A stretch of 64,000 nucleotides of DNA from Cyanobacteria bacterium SIG26. Lineage in GTDB: Bacteria > Cyanobacteriota > Vampirovibrionia > Gastranaerophilales > Gastranaerophilaceae. The stretch lies in NCBI GenBank assembly GCA_015152555.1, contig SUTS01000003.1, forward strand, positions 1-64,000, in the 5' to 3' direction. The notes under the pieces are model-generated. The model made no database searches. It was given only the letters and a program-made list of their open reading frames with translations, and had not been told where the DNA came from. Positions 53,486-61,896 of the stretch are shown in pieces; position 1 is the first letter of the stretch, and every line of letters starts with the position of its first letter. The translations under genes and the position numbers were made by a program.

Positions 53486-54735
53486 CAGGAATTTCAGCAG
53501 GCCATCACCTTCAAAAAGCAGGCGAAAAAATTATCATCTATGAAAAAAGCAATGACTGGGGTGGTTTATGTGGGAATTTTACGATTAACGGCTTTAGATT
53601 TGATAAATTTGTTCATTTTACTTTTACCGAAGATCCATATATTAAAGAAATTTTCGAAAAATCTTCATCTTTATATGAACATCCGGCAATATCTTCAAAT
53701 TATTACAACGGATATTGGTTAAAACATCCGGCTCAAAATAATCTTGCACCACTACCGGCTGAAGATAAAGTAAAAATTATTAGCGATTTTGTAAAAAGGC
53801 CACAAAAAGAAATATCTGATATTGAAAATTATGAACAGTGGTTACGTGTACAATATGGGAATTATTTTGCCGAAAAATTCCCATTCAAATATACACGTAA
53901 ATACTGGGGAATTGAACCAAATAAACTTGAGACAAAATGGATTGGAAATCGTATGCATTCACCAACATTGGAAGAGGTCTTAAAAGGGTCATATAAACAG
54001 CAAGATGAAAATTTTTATTATACAAAATATATGAGATACCCTAAAAAGGGGGGATTTCGTTCTATTTTAAACGACTGCAGAAAAAATTTAGATATTAGAT
54101 TTAACAAAGAAGTTATTGAAATTGATACGACAAATAAAATTATAACCTTTAAAGATAAAACTAAGGTCGAGTATAAAAGATTAGTTTCAAGTATACCATT
54201 GCCGGAAATTGTTAAAATCATAAAAGATTGTCCACAAAATGTACGAGAAGCAGGATATTATCTGCGAAACACTTGCGGTTATATGGTTTCATTAGGATTT
54301 AGGCGGCCTGATATAGCAAAACATCTTTGGTTTTATGTTTATGATAAAGACATTTTACCTTCAAGAGTTTACTCACCAAGCTTAAAATCACCGGATAATG
54401 TACCGGAAGGATGCAGTTCTCTACAGGCAGAAATATTTTTTGATTGTAAGGCTGAAATTCCACCAAAAGAAGAAGTATTAACAAACACAATTCAGAAATT
54501 AATAAATATGGGACTTTTCGAAGAAAAAGACATCATAGTCAAAGATATAAGATTTGAAAAATATGCAAACGTAACATTTGACAAGAATATATATATAAAC
54601 AGAGAAATAGTCTTAGAGTATTTAAAAAATATCGGGATAGAAAGTATTGGACGTTTTGGAAAATGGGAATACATGTGGACCCACCAAGTATTTCAAAGTG
54701 GTATGGAGGTAGCTAAATGCAGCCTTTACAACTAA
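53455..54735 (+). CDS. FAD/NAD(P)-binding protein of the protoporphyrinogen-oxidase-like / UGM-like group
   Basis: A 426-aa flavoprotein. The N-terminal dinucleotide motif ILGSGIAGISAGHHLQKAG and the IYEKSNDWGGLCGNF segment are those of the NAD(P)-binding amine-oxidase-like family found in O-antigen clusters. FDKFVHFTFTEDPYIKEIF also recalls UDP-galactopyranose mutase relatives. The C-terminus GRFGKWEYMWTHQVFQSGMEVA resembles the second FAD site. It probably acts on a nucleotide-sugar or lipid-linked sugar, but the reaction is unknown. RBS AAGGGG. It overlaps both neighbours (31 and 19 bp). Confidence 0.75.
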   Translation: MGTTILGSGIAGISAGHHLQKAGEKIIIYEKSNDWGGLCGNFTINGFRFDKFVHFTFTEDPYIKEIFEKSSSLYEHPAISSNYYNGYWLKHPAQNNLAPLPAEDKVKIISDFVKRPQKEISDIENYEQWLRVQYGNYFAEKFPFKYTRKYWGIEPNKLETKWIGNRMHSPTLEEVLKGSYKQQDENFYYTKYMRYPKKGGFRSILNDCRKNLDIRFNKEVIEIDTTNKIITFKDKTKVEYKRLVSSIPLPEIVKIIKDCPQNVREAGYYLRNTCGYMVSLGFRRPDIAKHLWFYVYDKDILPSRVYSPSLKSPDNVPEGCSSLQAEIFFDCKAEIPPKEEVLTNTIQKLINMGLFEEKDIIVKDIRFEKYANVTFDKNIYINREIVLEYLKNIGIESIGRFGKWEYMWTHQVFQSGMEVAKCSLYN

Positions 54736-55952
54736 TATTTTCAATAACAAATAACAAAACACACAAAATCATACAAATTTTTGGAATAAAAATAAAAATA
54801 AAACGTAGATTAGATATCATAGAGCAAATTAACAATAAATTTGCAGAATTAAATACATTGCAAAATTATAATGTAGAAAAAAATACAGAAATAATTCTGC
54901 AAGAAATTAAAAACAAAATAAATAAAAACAAAGCAGAAACGATTTCAAATAACTATACGATAATTAATCACATATATAAAAATATAGTAGAACAACTTGA
55001 AAACTGCAAAGCAGAAAACCGAATTATCAACAACCAACAAACTTCAAAAATAATTGAAGCTATGTGTCTTACAACATTTCCGGGCAAAGATATTTTCAAT
55101 GAATTAAAAAAAATATATCAACAATATCCAAAAGCTAATGGATTTTTAAAAGATGTACAATTATGCAATCTCGAATTATTAATTGCATTAAAAAAAATCA
55201 CTAATGAAATTGGTATAAATTATTGGTTGCATGCAGGGACACTAATTGGGGCATTACGCAACGAAGGTTTTATACCTTGGGATGATGATGTCGATGTCGC
55301 AATGTTAAGGAGTGATTTTGAAAAATTACAAGAATATGTAAGAAACAATAAAGATTATAAGATTTACCAATATTACAATGATATAACTTGTAGCAGACAT
55401 TATCAATTTAAAAACATGAAAATACCAAATTTTATTGATATAGTAATTTATGATCAATGCTCTATTTCCACAATTGAGGAATTAGAAGAATTCGAAATAA
55501 AATACACAACTATAAGAAATGAACTCGTTAATAAATTTAAAGAAGAACTTAACTGCCCAAAAGTAAACAATATCGGTTATTATCACGTGGGGATTTATGA
55601 TGATTTAATCAAAGAAAAAGTTGATAAACTAATTACAGAAGCTAATAAAAAGCTTATAACAATTAAGCCAAATAACATTTACTATTTTTATGCGATTGAG
55701 AATTACCCGTTTAGTTACCCTGTAATAAAAGAAAATGAACTATTCCCACTAAAAACAATTAATTTTGAGTCTATAGAACTTCAAATTCCTCAGAAAGCTA
55801 TAAAATATCTGGAAGGTTACGGAAATATATTCTACCCTCCCGGGGATATAAACAATTCATCGCACATATACGCTTTCAAAAAACATGAAAAAGAGATTAA
55901 AGAATTTATAAAGAAAAATCAAGGAGAAAAGAATGAAAAAAGTAAAAATTGA
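54717..55952 (+). CDS. LicD-family phosphotransferase-like protein with N-terminal coiled coil
   Basis: A 411-aa protein. The C-terminal LicD domain (about 155-405) has INYWLHAGTLIGALRNEGFI and the metal-binding WDDDVDVAM; LicD proteins transfer phosphocholine or similar phospho-substituents to surface glycans. The first 30 residues, FSITNNKTHKIIQIFGIKIK, look like the short leader found on glycosyltransferases in related genomes. Residues about 35-115 form a Lys/Asn/Glu-rich coiled coil. RBS GGAGG. It overlaps the GT8 gene by 20 bp. Confidence 0.85.
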   Translation: MQPLQLIFSITNNKTHKIIQIFGIKIKIKRRLDIIEQINNKFAELNTLQNYNVEKNTEIILQEIKNKINKNKAETISNNYTIINHIYKNIVEQLENCKAENRIINNQQTSKIIEAMCLTTFPGKDIFNELKKIYQQYPKANGFLKDVQLCNLELLIALKKITNEIGINYWLHAGTLIGALRNEGFIPWDDDVDVAMLRSDFEKLQEYVRNNKDYKIYQYYNDITCSRHYQFKNMKIPNFIDIVIYDQCSISTIEELEEFEIKYTTIRNELVNKFKEELNCPKVNNIGYYHVGIYDDLIKEKVDKLITEANKKLITIKPNNIYYFYAIENYPFSYPVIKENELFPLKTINFESIELQIPQKAIKYLEGYGNIFYPPGDINNSSHIYAFKKHEKEIKEFIKKNQGEKNEKSKN

Positions 55953-57066
55953 AAACATAACCCCATTAAATACAGTGTTTAAGGATAATTTTATACCCGT
56001 TACCTTTTCATCATCAAACTATTTTGCACCATATTTAGGTGTAACAATGAAAAGCATAATTAACAAATGTGATAAAAATTTCAACTACGATTTTGTTGTC
56101 TTTACAAAGGATATGGATGATCTAAATAAAAAGATGTTATCAAAAATTTGTGATCAAAAAAACATTTCGCTCAGATTTATAAATTTGTCGAACATATTTG
56201 ATAATATGAAATTGTACACCCCTGGACACGTGACAATAGAAACTTATTTTAGACTTGTGATTCCTAATTTCATGAAAAATTATAAAAAAATTCTATTTTT
56301 AGACTCAGATTTATTAGTAAAAGAAGATATAAAACATCTGTACGAGTATGATTTAGCTAATCATGCGATTGCAGCCTGTGAAGAGTGCTTAATGTCAGCT
56401 CTTCTTGGAATACACGGGGACTCAGCTAAAAAATATATGACAGAAAAATTACATTTAAAAGACATTGATAAGTATTTTCAAGCCGGAGTAATGGTTCTGA
56501 ATATAGAACAATTTAATATCAACAATTATTGTGAAAAACTACTCAATATGGTTAATTCTTATGACTATAACATAGTAGACCAAGATGCAATGAATGAGTT
56601 ATTAAACGATAAAGTTCTATGGTTACCTAATGAATGGAACTTTCCACCACAACAAAAGCACATGAAAGAACTTAAATATATTGAAAATATGTCAAAATAT
56701 ATCCGACATAAATATTTATCTGTAAAGAATCCTAAAGTTATCCACTTTGCTGACAGAGGAAAACCATGGTTTGATCCTACTGAAGAATTCGCACAAGAAT
56801 GGTGGGAGGTAGCGAGACAAACACCATACTACGAAGAAATAGTAAAACGAATGTGTGAAAACGCAATAAAACCAAATCTGGAAGCGACAAATCACCATTT
56901 TTCATCAGTAATTTGCGACTTAGAACACTGGCACAAAAATGTATTAAGTTATTGGAAATACAAAGTACTTCGAAATTTCTCTTTTGGTAAAACAAAAGAA
57001 AAATATATTCAGAAAAAATATATTTACAAACAAAAAATATGGAACGCTAAAGCATATAAACGATAG
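55933..57066 (+). CDS. Glycosyltransferase family 8 protein
   Basis: A 377-aa retaining glycosyltransferase of the LgtC/RfaJ type. PVTFSSSNYFAPYLGVTMKS is the family start, ILFLDSDLLVKEDIKHLYE contains the DxD metal site (DSD), and YFQAGVMVLNIEQFN and IHFADRGKPW are further landmarks. UDP-glucose or UDP-galactose is the usual donor. The C-terminal tail NFSFGKTKEKYIQKKYIYKQ is basic and resembles the tail of the next protein. RBS AAGGAG. Confidence 0.9.
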   Translation: MKKVKIENITPLNTVFKDNFIPVTFSSSNYFAPYLGVTMKSIINKCDKNFNYDFVVFTKDMDDLNKKMLSKICDQKNISLRFINLSNIFDNMKLYTPGHVTIETYFRLVIPNFMKNYKKILFLDSDLLVKEDIKHLYEYDLANHAIAACEECLMSALLGIHGDSAKKYMTEKLHLKDIDKYFQAGVMVLNIEQFNINNYCEKLLNMVNSYDYNIVDQDAMNELLNDKVLWLPNEWNFPPQQKHMKELKYIENMSKYIRHKYLSVKNPKVIHFADRGKPWFDPTEEFAQEWWEVARQTPYYEEIVKRMCENAIKPNLEATNHHFSSVICDLEHWHKNVLSYWKYKVLRNFSFGKTKEKYIQKKYIYKQKIWNAKAYKR

Positions 57067-57075
57067 AGGAGCATA

Positions 57076-58014
57076 ATGACTAAATTAAAAATTTTTATTT
57101 CATACAAAAAGAAAAAACATATTTTAAAAAATGACATATTACAACCGATACAAACAGGAAGAGCAATATGTAAAGAACGATTTGAAAATACAATCGGCGA
57201 CGATACAGGGGATAACATCTCGGAAATGAATCCAAAATATAATGAACTTTCAGCTCAATATTGGGTTTGGAAACATTATGATGAAGTTGACAATCCCGAA
57301 TATGTGGGGTTTATGCATAATCGCAGACATTTTATATTTGATCCTGAATTAAAACACCTACCGTATGTTTGGCTGCCAAAATCCAGATTCTATTTTCTCA
57401 AAGAAATTTATGATGGATATATTAACCACTTTAGCGAAGAGAAGATCCTGCCATATCTGGAGGACAAACCTAATTGTATTTCTTTTAGAAAAGTCAACAT
57501 AAGACCAATAACAAATCAATCAAACATGGAAAAACATTTTTACAACGGATTACCCAGCCAAAAAAAAGAAGTATTCAAAACTCTTGAAAGAGTAATTAAA
57601 ACCAATTATCCAGAGTATATAAAAACATTTGATGAGTTTAAAAACGGAACAGAGATGTACTGTTGTAATTCCTTTATCATGCAAAAAAAATTATTTTTTG
57701 AATATTCAAAATTTTTATTTGACATACTTAATAAAATAGATGAACAAACAGACAGTACAAATTTTGACGAAAAAGAAATTAGATTCTTAGGATTTTGCGG
57801 TGAATATATTTTATCAGTCTTTCTAATGCAAAAATTAAAAAATCCAAATTTTAAACTAAAAGAATTAGCAGGCACATTTATTTGTGATGACTATAAAATA
57901 TTCGAAAGAAGACTCCAAAAATATAAAATCTTGTCAAAGCTAAGCTTTGGATCAAAAAAAAGACATTACATAAAAAAATATATTAACTATAAACGACGTT
58001 TAGAAGGGAAATAA
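57076..58014 (+). CDS. DUF4422 glycosyltransferase-like protein
   Basis: A 312-aa protein of the DUF4422 group, thought to be glycosyltransferases of capsule and O-antigen loci. Landmarks are KIFISYKKKKHILKND, PIQTGRAICKERF, NPKYNELSAQYWVWKHY and YVGFMHNRRHFIF. The C-terminal tail LSFGSKKRHYIKKYINYKRR copies the style of the GT8 tail upstream. RBS GAGGAG, 9-bp gap from the GT8 gene. Confidence 0.85.
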   Translation: MTKLKIFISYKKKKHILKNDILQPIQTGRAICKERFENTIGDDTGDNISEMNPKYNELSAQYWVWKHYDEVDNPEYVGFMHNRRHFIFDPELKHLPYVWLPKSRFYFLKEIYDGYINHFSEEKILPYLEDKPNCISFRKVNIRPITNQSNMEKHFYNGLPSQKKEVFKTLERVIKTNYPEYIKTFDEFKNGTEMYCCNSFIMQKKLFFEYSKFLFDILNKIDEQTDSTNFDEKEIRFLGFCGEYILSVFLMQKLKNPNFKLKELAGTFICDDYKIFERRLQKYKILSKLSFGSKKRHYIKKYINYKRRLEGK

Positions 58015-58024
58015 TGAGGTTATA

Positions 58025-59875
58025 ATGAAAATAATAAACATTTGCCACAACAGTTTGAATTTATTATTAGAAATTCTAAAAAATGATATGCAAAAAAAAA
58101 TTACAACAGAAAAAATAAATAATATAAGATTTATTAAAAACTATAGAAGAATGTGGCCATATATAAAACCTTTTTGGTTTCGAGCATTATGTTCAATGTT
58201 AATATGTATTCCTATTGGTTCATTAGATGCAGTTATAGCACTTGCATTAAAGCCATATATGGATTTGGTCATGGTTGAAAAAACAGTAAATTCACCTTGG
58301 TATATCCCATTGGGGATAGTTGCATTTACCAGTTTGCAAGGTGGTTTAAAATATCTATCATCATATCTTTCAACCTGGGTAGGTTGCAACATAACCAACG
58401 GATTAAAAAAAGATTTATTTAAAAAACTTTTAACTTTCCCTAGCTCATTTTTTGACAAACAAAACTCAGGCGATATAGTATTTCAATTCAACAATATGGC
58501 TGACAGTGCTTGCATAGGTCTTTTAGATAATTTGAGCATCTTTACACAAAGAATATTTTCATCTGTATCTTTAGTTGCAGTACTTATTTATAATTCAATA
58601 GACCTAGCACTTATAGCTGTAATCGTATTAGCCTGCGCATTTGCACCTGTCGCGAAATTACAAAAACGAATAAAAAGCGTACTGGACAAAACCGTTGTAG
58701 CAGACTCCTCAATTATTACAATGTATAATGAAGTATTCGCCGGCAACAAAACTATTGCATCATATAATCTGAATGTCAAAGAAGAAGAAAAATTTAAAAA
58801 TATACTCAAAAATATATTTAATTTAAAAATAAAAATGGTACAAAAAACACAATGGTTATCCCCGATGATGCATATAATTGTATCAATAGGAATTGCCGCA
58901 ACAATAGGATACGGGAGCCATTTAATTATGAGCGGGAAAATAAGCAGTGGGAATTTTGTATCTTTTATAACTGCATTAATACTACTATATACACCTGTAA
59001 AAAATCTTGGGAACAACCTTAATGCAGTACAATTTTCATTTTTTGCTATTGAACAAATTTTTGCAAAACTTGAAGCAGAACCTGAAATAAAAAATAACCC
59101 GAATGCTATCGAATTAAATTCTAATATTTCGACAATAAGATTTAATAACGTAAACTTTGAATATACACCAAACGTACCGGTATTAAGTGATATTAACTTA
59201 ACAATTAATAAGGGTGAAGTTATTGCATTTGTAGGAAACTCCGGAGGTGGGAAAACAACAGTTGTCAATCTGCTTCCTAGATTTTATGAGATTAAATCTG
59301 GAGAAATTTTAATTAATAACATAGATATAAGAAATTACACACTAGAATCGCTAAGAGAAAATATAAGTGTAGTATTCCAAGATAATTTCTTATTTAACGG
59401 GACAATACGCGAAAACATATTATTAGGAAAACCAAACGCAACAGACTCAGAAATTCAAAAAGCAATAAAAATGGCTTATTTGGAAGATTTTATATCAACC
59501 TTAGAACATGATATAGATACTGAAATCGGAGAACGAGGCATATTATTATCCGGAGGACAAAAACAACGAGTCGCTATAGCTCGAGCATTTTTGAAAGATG
59601 CTCCAATTATTGTACTTGACGAGGCAACAAGTGCACTTGATAATCAAGCAGAAAGAATTGTACAAAAAGCAATTGAAAATCTAATGCATGATAAAACAGT
59701 ATTTGTTATTGCGCACAGATTAAGTACAATACAAAATGCCAATAAAATAGTAGTTATAAATCATGGAAAAATAATAGAAACAGGCACACATCAAGAATTA
59801 TTAAAAATAGATAATGGCGCATATAAATCACTTTATGAATTGCAATTCAAAAACAAGAAACACGCTCAGATATAA
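58025..59875 (+). CDS. MsbA-type ABC exporter (fused permease and ATPase)
   Basis: A 616-aa half-transporter with six membrane helices (about 50-340) and a C-terminal ATPase: Walker A GNSGGGKTTV, Q-loop SVVFQDNF, signature LSGGQKQRVAIA, Walker B IIVLDEAT and His-loop VIAHRLST. MsbA/PglK-like exporters flip lipid A or lipid-linked oligosaccharides. As last gene of the glycan operon it is the likely flippase for the product. The 45-residue extension before the first helix is longer than usual, but GAGG before the ATG supports this start. A terminator follows. Confidence 0.9.
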   Translation: MKIINICHNSLNLLLEILKNDMQKKITTEKINNIRFIKNYRRMWPYIKPFWFRALCSMLICIPIGSLDAVIALALKPYMDLVMVEKTVNSPWYIPLGIVAFTSLQGGLKYLSSYLSTWVGCNITNGLKKDLFKKLLTFPSSFFDKQNSGDIVFQFNNMADSACIGLLDNLSIFTQRIFSSVSLVAVLIYNSIDLALIAVIVLACAFAPVAKLQKRIKSVLDKTVVADSSIITMYNEVFAGNKTIASYNLNVKEEEKFKNILKNIFNLKIKMVQKTQWLSPMMHIIVSIGIAATIGYGSHLIMSGKISSGNFVSFITALILLYTPVKNLGNNLNAVQFSFFAIEQIFAKLEAEPEIKNNPNAIELNSNISTIRFNNVNFEYTPNVPVLSDINLTINKGEVIAFVGNSGGGKTTVVNLLPRFYEIKSGEILINNIDIRNYTLESLRENISVVFQDNFLFNGTIRENILLGKPNATDSEIQKAIKMAYLEDFISTLEHDIDTEIGERGILLSGGQKQRVAIARAFLKDAPIIVLDEATSALDNQAERIVQKAIENLMHDKTVFVIAHRLSTIQNANKIVVINHGKIIETGTHQELLKIDNGAYKSLYELQFKNKKHAQI

Positions 59876-59889
59876 TAAATTATAAAAAA

Positions 59890-59943
59890 ACTAAAAAAGA
59901 CCCACTGATGTGGGTCTTTTAGTAATTGCTTCAGGCCAGACTT
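59890..59943 (-). repeat. Copy 2 of the tRNA-Leu 3'-tail repeat
   Basis: On the minus strand it reads AAGTCTGGCCTGAAGCA (one mismatch to the tRNA-Leu 3' end from T-loop position 57), then the spacer and the terminator hairpin. The matching copy at the functional tRNA is 60052-60104, offset 162 bp. No 5' tRNA half adjoins it. Confidence 0.85.
59896..59919. terminator. Bidirectional terminator after the glycan operon
   Basis: AAAGACCCAC / GTGGGTCTTT with loop TGAT; T4 follows on the plus strand and T6 on the minus strand. Its near-identical sister ends tRNA-Leu. Confidence 0.85.
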
Positions 59944-60057
59944 TGCAAAACGAACAGGCGAAGTATGAGCCTTGTGAGCTTGCATGCGTAGGCGTTTACG
60001 CCGAAGCTGGACTGGAAGGAAAGGATGGCCGTCATATAAAATTAAGAACATACTAAA

Positions 60058-60081
60058 AAAGACCCACTTATGTGGGTCTTT
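60058..60081 (-). terminator. Rho-independent terminator of tRNA-Leu
   Basis: The same 10-bp stem with loop TTAT. On the minus strand six T follow directly. Confidence 0.88.
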
Positions 60082-60087
60082 AGTAAT

Positions 60088-60173
60088 TGCTCCAGGCCAG
60101 ACTTGAACTGGCACCGAGATTGCTCCCGATTGGATTTTAAGTCCAACGCGTCTACCGATTCCGCCACTGGAGC
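60088..60173 (-). tRNA. tRNA-Leu(TAA)
   Basis: Acceptor GCTCCAG/CTGGAGC. The D arm is GCGG...TAGACGC, the anticodon stem TTGGA/TCCAA carries loop CTTAAAA (anticodon TAA), the long variable arm is CGGGAGCAATCTCG, and the T arm is GCCAG-TTCAAGT-CTGGC. Discriminator A; CCA not encoded. 86 nt, class II as expected for Leu. Confidence 0.96.
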
Positions 60174-60202
60174 TTATCAATAGCATTTCGGCTAACAAGT
60201 TT

Positions 60203-60231
60203 ATAGTATAACAAACATATATTATTGTCAA
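60203..60231 (-). promoter_or_regulatory. Promoter of tRNA-Leu
   Basis: A perfect TTGACA (60226-60231) overlaps the patatin stop codon. A TACTAT box (60203-60208) follows at 17-bp spacing; TATACT (60205-60210) at 15 bp is an alternative. Confidence 0.65.
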
Positions 60232-61424
60232 TCAAATTTAGACAAATATTTTTGGATCTCATTCAAACGTGAAGTTACATCATTTATAATTGCAATTAAA
60301 GAATTACGAACAGTAACCAAATTAGAACATGAAGAGCCTAAAAAGCTTTTTTTAACATTTGCGTCAAGTAATTTATTAAAAAGGATTAACGCATCAGATA
60401 ACTCAGAATCGATAGAGCATCCCACGCTATAAAGGTAAACAAACAACTCTGATAAAACAGACTTACCTTGACAGTACTTACGTACCAAGAATAAAGACTG
60501 AATATTACGCAAGGAATCTAAGATAATAGAATATATATCACTTAAATTTTGCTTTTTTGCAAGTAAATAGTCAGAAAAATAATCCACGGCTTGATTATAA
60601 CCGGCATCAATAATAGCCTGTCTTTTATTTTTAGGATAATTAAAATCAACAACAACTACATTACCGGTATTAACAACCAAACAATCGTATTCATCATATT
60701 TTCCATAAACCTTTTTAATAAATGAGGATTCTGTTAAAGTCATACAAGTGTACATCCCATTAACATACTCTAATGGAGTTTGGGCATCTCCGCTATAAGA
60801 ACCTTCCAAACGAACTTCTAAAACCCTATAAGGTAGTTTCTTAACACTATCAGATAAGGTCCACATTGGTTGCCCTTTGAGTAAATCACCATCAACAAGT
60901 AAATTGTCATCAACTGTTAAAGCTCGCATAAGCCCTGGCATGCAACAAGAAATTCTAACGGCCATTGCAATTTCAAAATCGGGAGTAAGAAAATTCGAAA
61001 ATTCTTTACAAGAACAGCTATTCAAATTTGTAGTGATGACAATCAAGGATTTTTCAACATCTTTAAAACAAACCTTTTTACATTTACCCTTCTTATAAGA
61101 TTTCCCATAGAATTTCTTTTCAATAAGCTCTCTAATCCAATCAAGAAAAACCTCGCCTTTACTTAATGCAAATTTCTGGTTAAATCCAAAAGAAATATCT
61201 CTAAATAATTCAAAATTAACCCCAAGAAAAATCTCCGAAATCTCATCGACGCTATAACCAACAGCATATAAAGCAGCAACCAAAGAACCGACAGAAGAAC
61301 CTCCTAATGCAGAAATTTCAATTCCAAGCTTATCCAAGGCTTTTATAACACCGACATGCGCCGCACCACGGATAGCCCCACCACCAAACAAAACCGTATA
61401 TTTAAAATTATTATGTTCTCTCAT
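60228..61424 (-). CDS. Patatin-like phospholipase
   Basis: A 398-aa Ser-Asp dyad lipid acyl hydrolase of the RssA-like group. The oxyanion motif GGGAIRGAAHVG is at about 14-25, the nucleophile is in GGSSVGSLVAALYAVGY (GxSxG, Ser near 43), and the Asp lies in LLVDGDLLKG (DGD). A C-terminal helical region (about 290-398), rich in Leu, Ser and Cys, has no match I recognise. There is no signal peptide, so it is cytosolic or membrane-peripheral. The substrate is unknown. Confidence 0.88.
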   Translation of the reverse strand: MREHNNFKYTVLFGGGAIRGAAHVGVIKALDKLGIEISALGGSSVGSLVAALYAVGYSVDEISEIFLGVNFELFRDISFGFNQKFALSKGEVFLDWIRELIEKKFYGKSYKKGKCKKVCFKDVEKSLIVITTNLNSCSCKEFSNFLTPDFEIAMAVRISCCMPGLMRALTVDDNLLVDGDLLKGQPMWTLSDSVKKLPYRVLEVRLEGSYSGDAQTPLEYVNGMYTCMTLTESSFIKKVYGKYDEYDCLVVNTGNVVVVDFNYPKNKRQAIIDAGYNQAVDYFSDYLLAKKQNLSDIYSIILDSLRNIQSLFLVRKYCQGKSVLSELFVYLYSVGCSIDSELSDALILFNKLLDANVKKSFLGSSCSNLVTVRNSLIAIINDVTSRLNEIQKYLSKFD

Positions 61425-61447
61425 CTTGCACCCATTTTAACATAAAA

Positions 61448-61478
61448 AAAGGATTGACCATCACCCGATCAATCCTTT
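61448..61478 (-). terminator. Rho-independent terminator of the HEAT-like gene
   Basis: AAAGGATTGA (61448-61457) pairs with TCAATCCTTT (61469-61478); on the minus strand seven T follow. Confidence 0.82.
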
Positions 61479-61495
61479 TTCATAACAATTATAAA

Positions 61496-61777
61496 TTACG
61501 CAGCAATACCTTTAATTTCTCGGATTAGGTATTCTGCAACCCATTCAAAATCTTTGTTATCGTGTGCAGCTTGTTCAAGATATTTAACAGAAGCATCACC
61601 CAAACGAATAAGAGTCATAGCCACAACACCTCTTTTAACACCTCTTACAACTTGTAATTGATTTACAAGCTCAGGTACTACTGCAGAACCTTTACTTACT
61701 AAAGCATTTTCAATCTTATTTTTTGTAACTACATCAGCATTTTCTAATTCAGAAAGCATTTCATTTATTGTTAGCAT
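61496..61777 (-). CDS. Small HEAT-like helical protein (93 aa)
   Basis: A 93-aa all-helical protein. Segments such as ALVSKGSAVVPELVNQLQ, RGVVAMTLIRLGDASVKYLE and EWVAEYLIREIKGI follow the HEAT pattern of paired helices with a Gly/Val-Pro turn. It is probably a small protein-interaction scaffold. RBS GGAGAT; its own terminator follows, so it is monocistronic. Unlike the 99-aa protein at 44.5 kb it is not an obvious two-copy duplication. Confidence 0.65.
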   Translation of the reverse strand: MLTINEMLSELENADVVTKNKIENALVSKGSAVVPELVNQLQVVRGVKRGVVAMTLIRLGDASVKYLEQAAHDNKDFEWVAEYLIREIKGIAA

Positions 61778-61896
61778 GTTCTTATCTCCATATTATTGTC
61801 ATTTACATTCATATTATAAATTAAAAAATGAACAAATTCGGATTTCCTTACATAATCTTTATATCAGATAAAGATTATTAATATTTTCTTTATAAA

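Noticed and set aside
58588-59268. 226-aa open frame opposite the ABC exporter gene
   Set aside because: Antisense shadow; the plus-strand frame has all ABC motifs in this region.
59944-60051. Second tRNA gene between the two tRNA-Leu tail copies
   Set aside because: Only the 3' tail matches; there is no acceptor 5' strand, D arm or anticodon arm.
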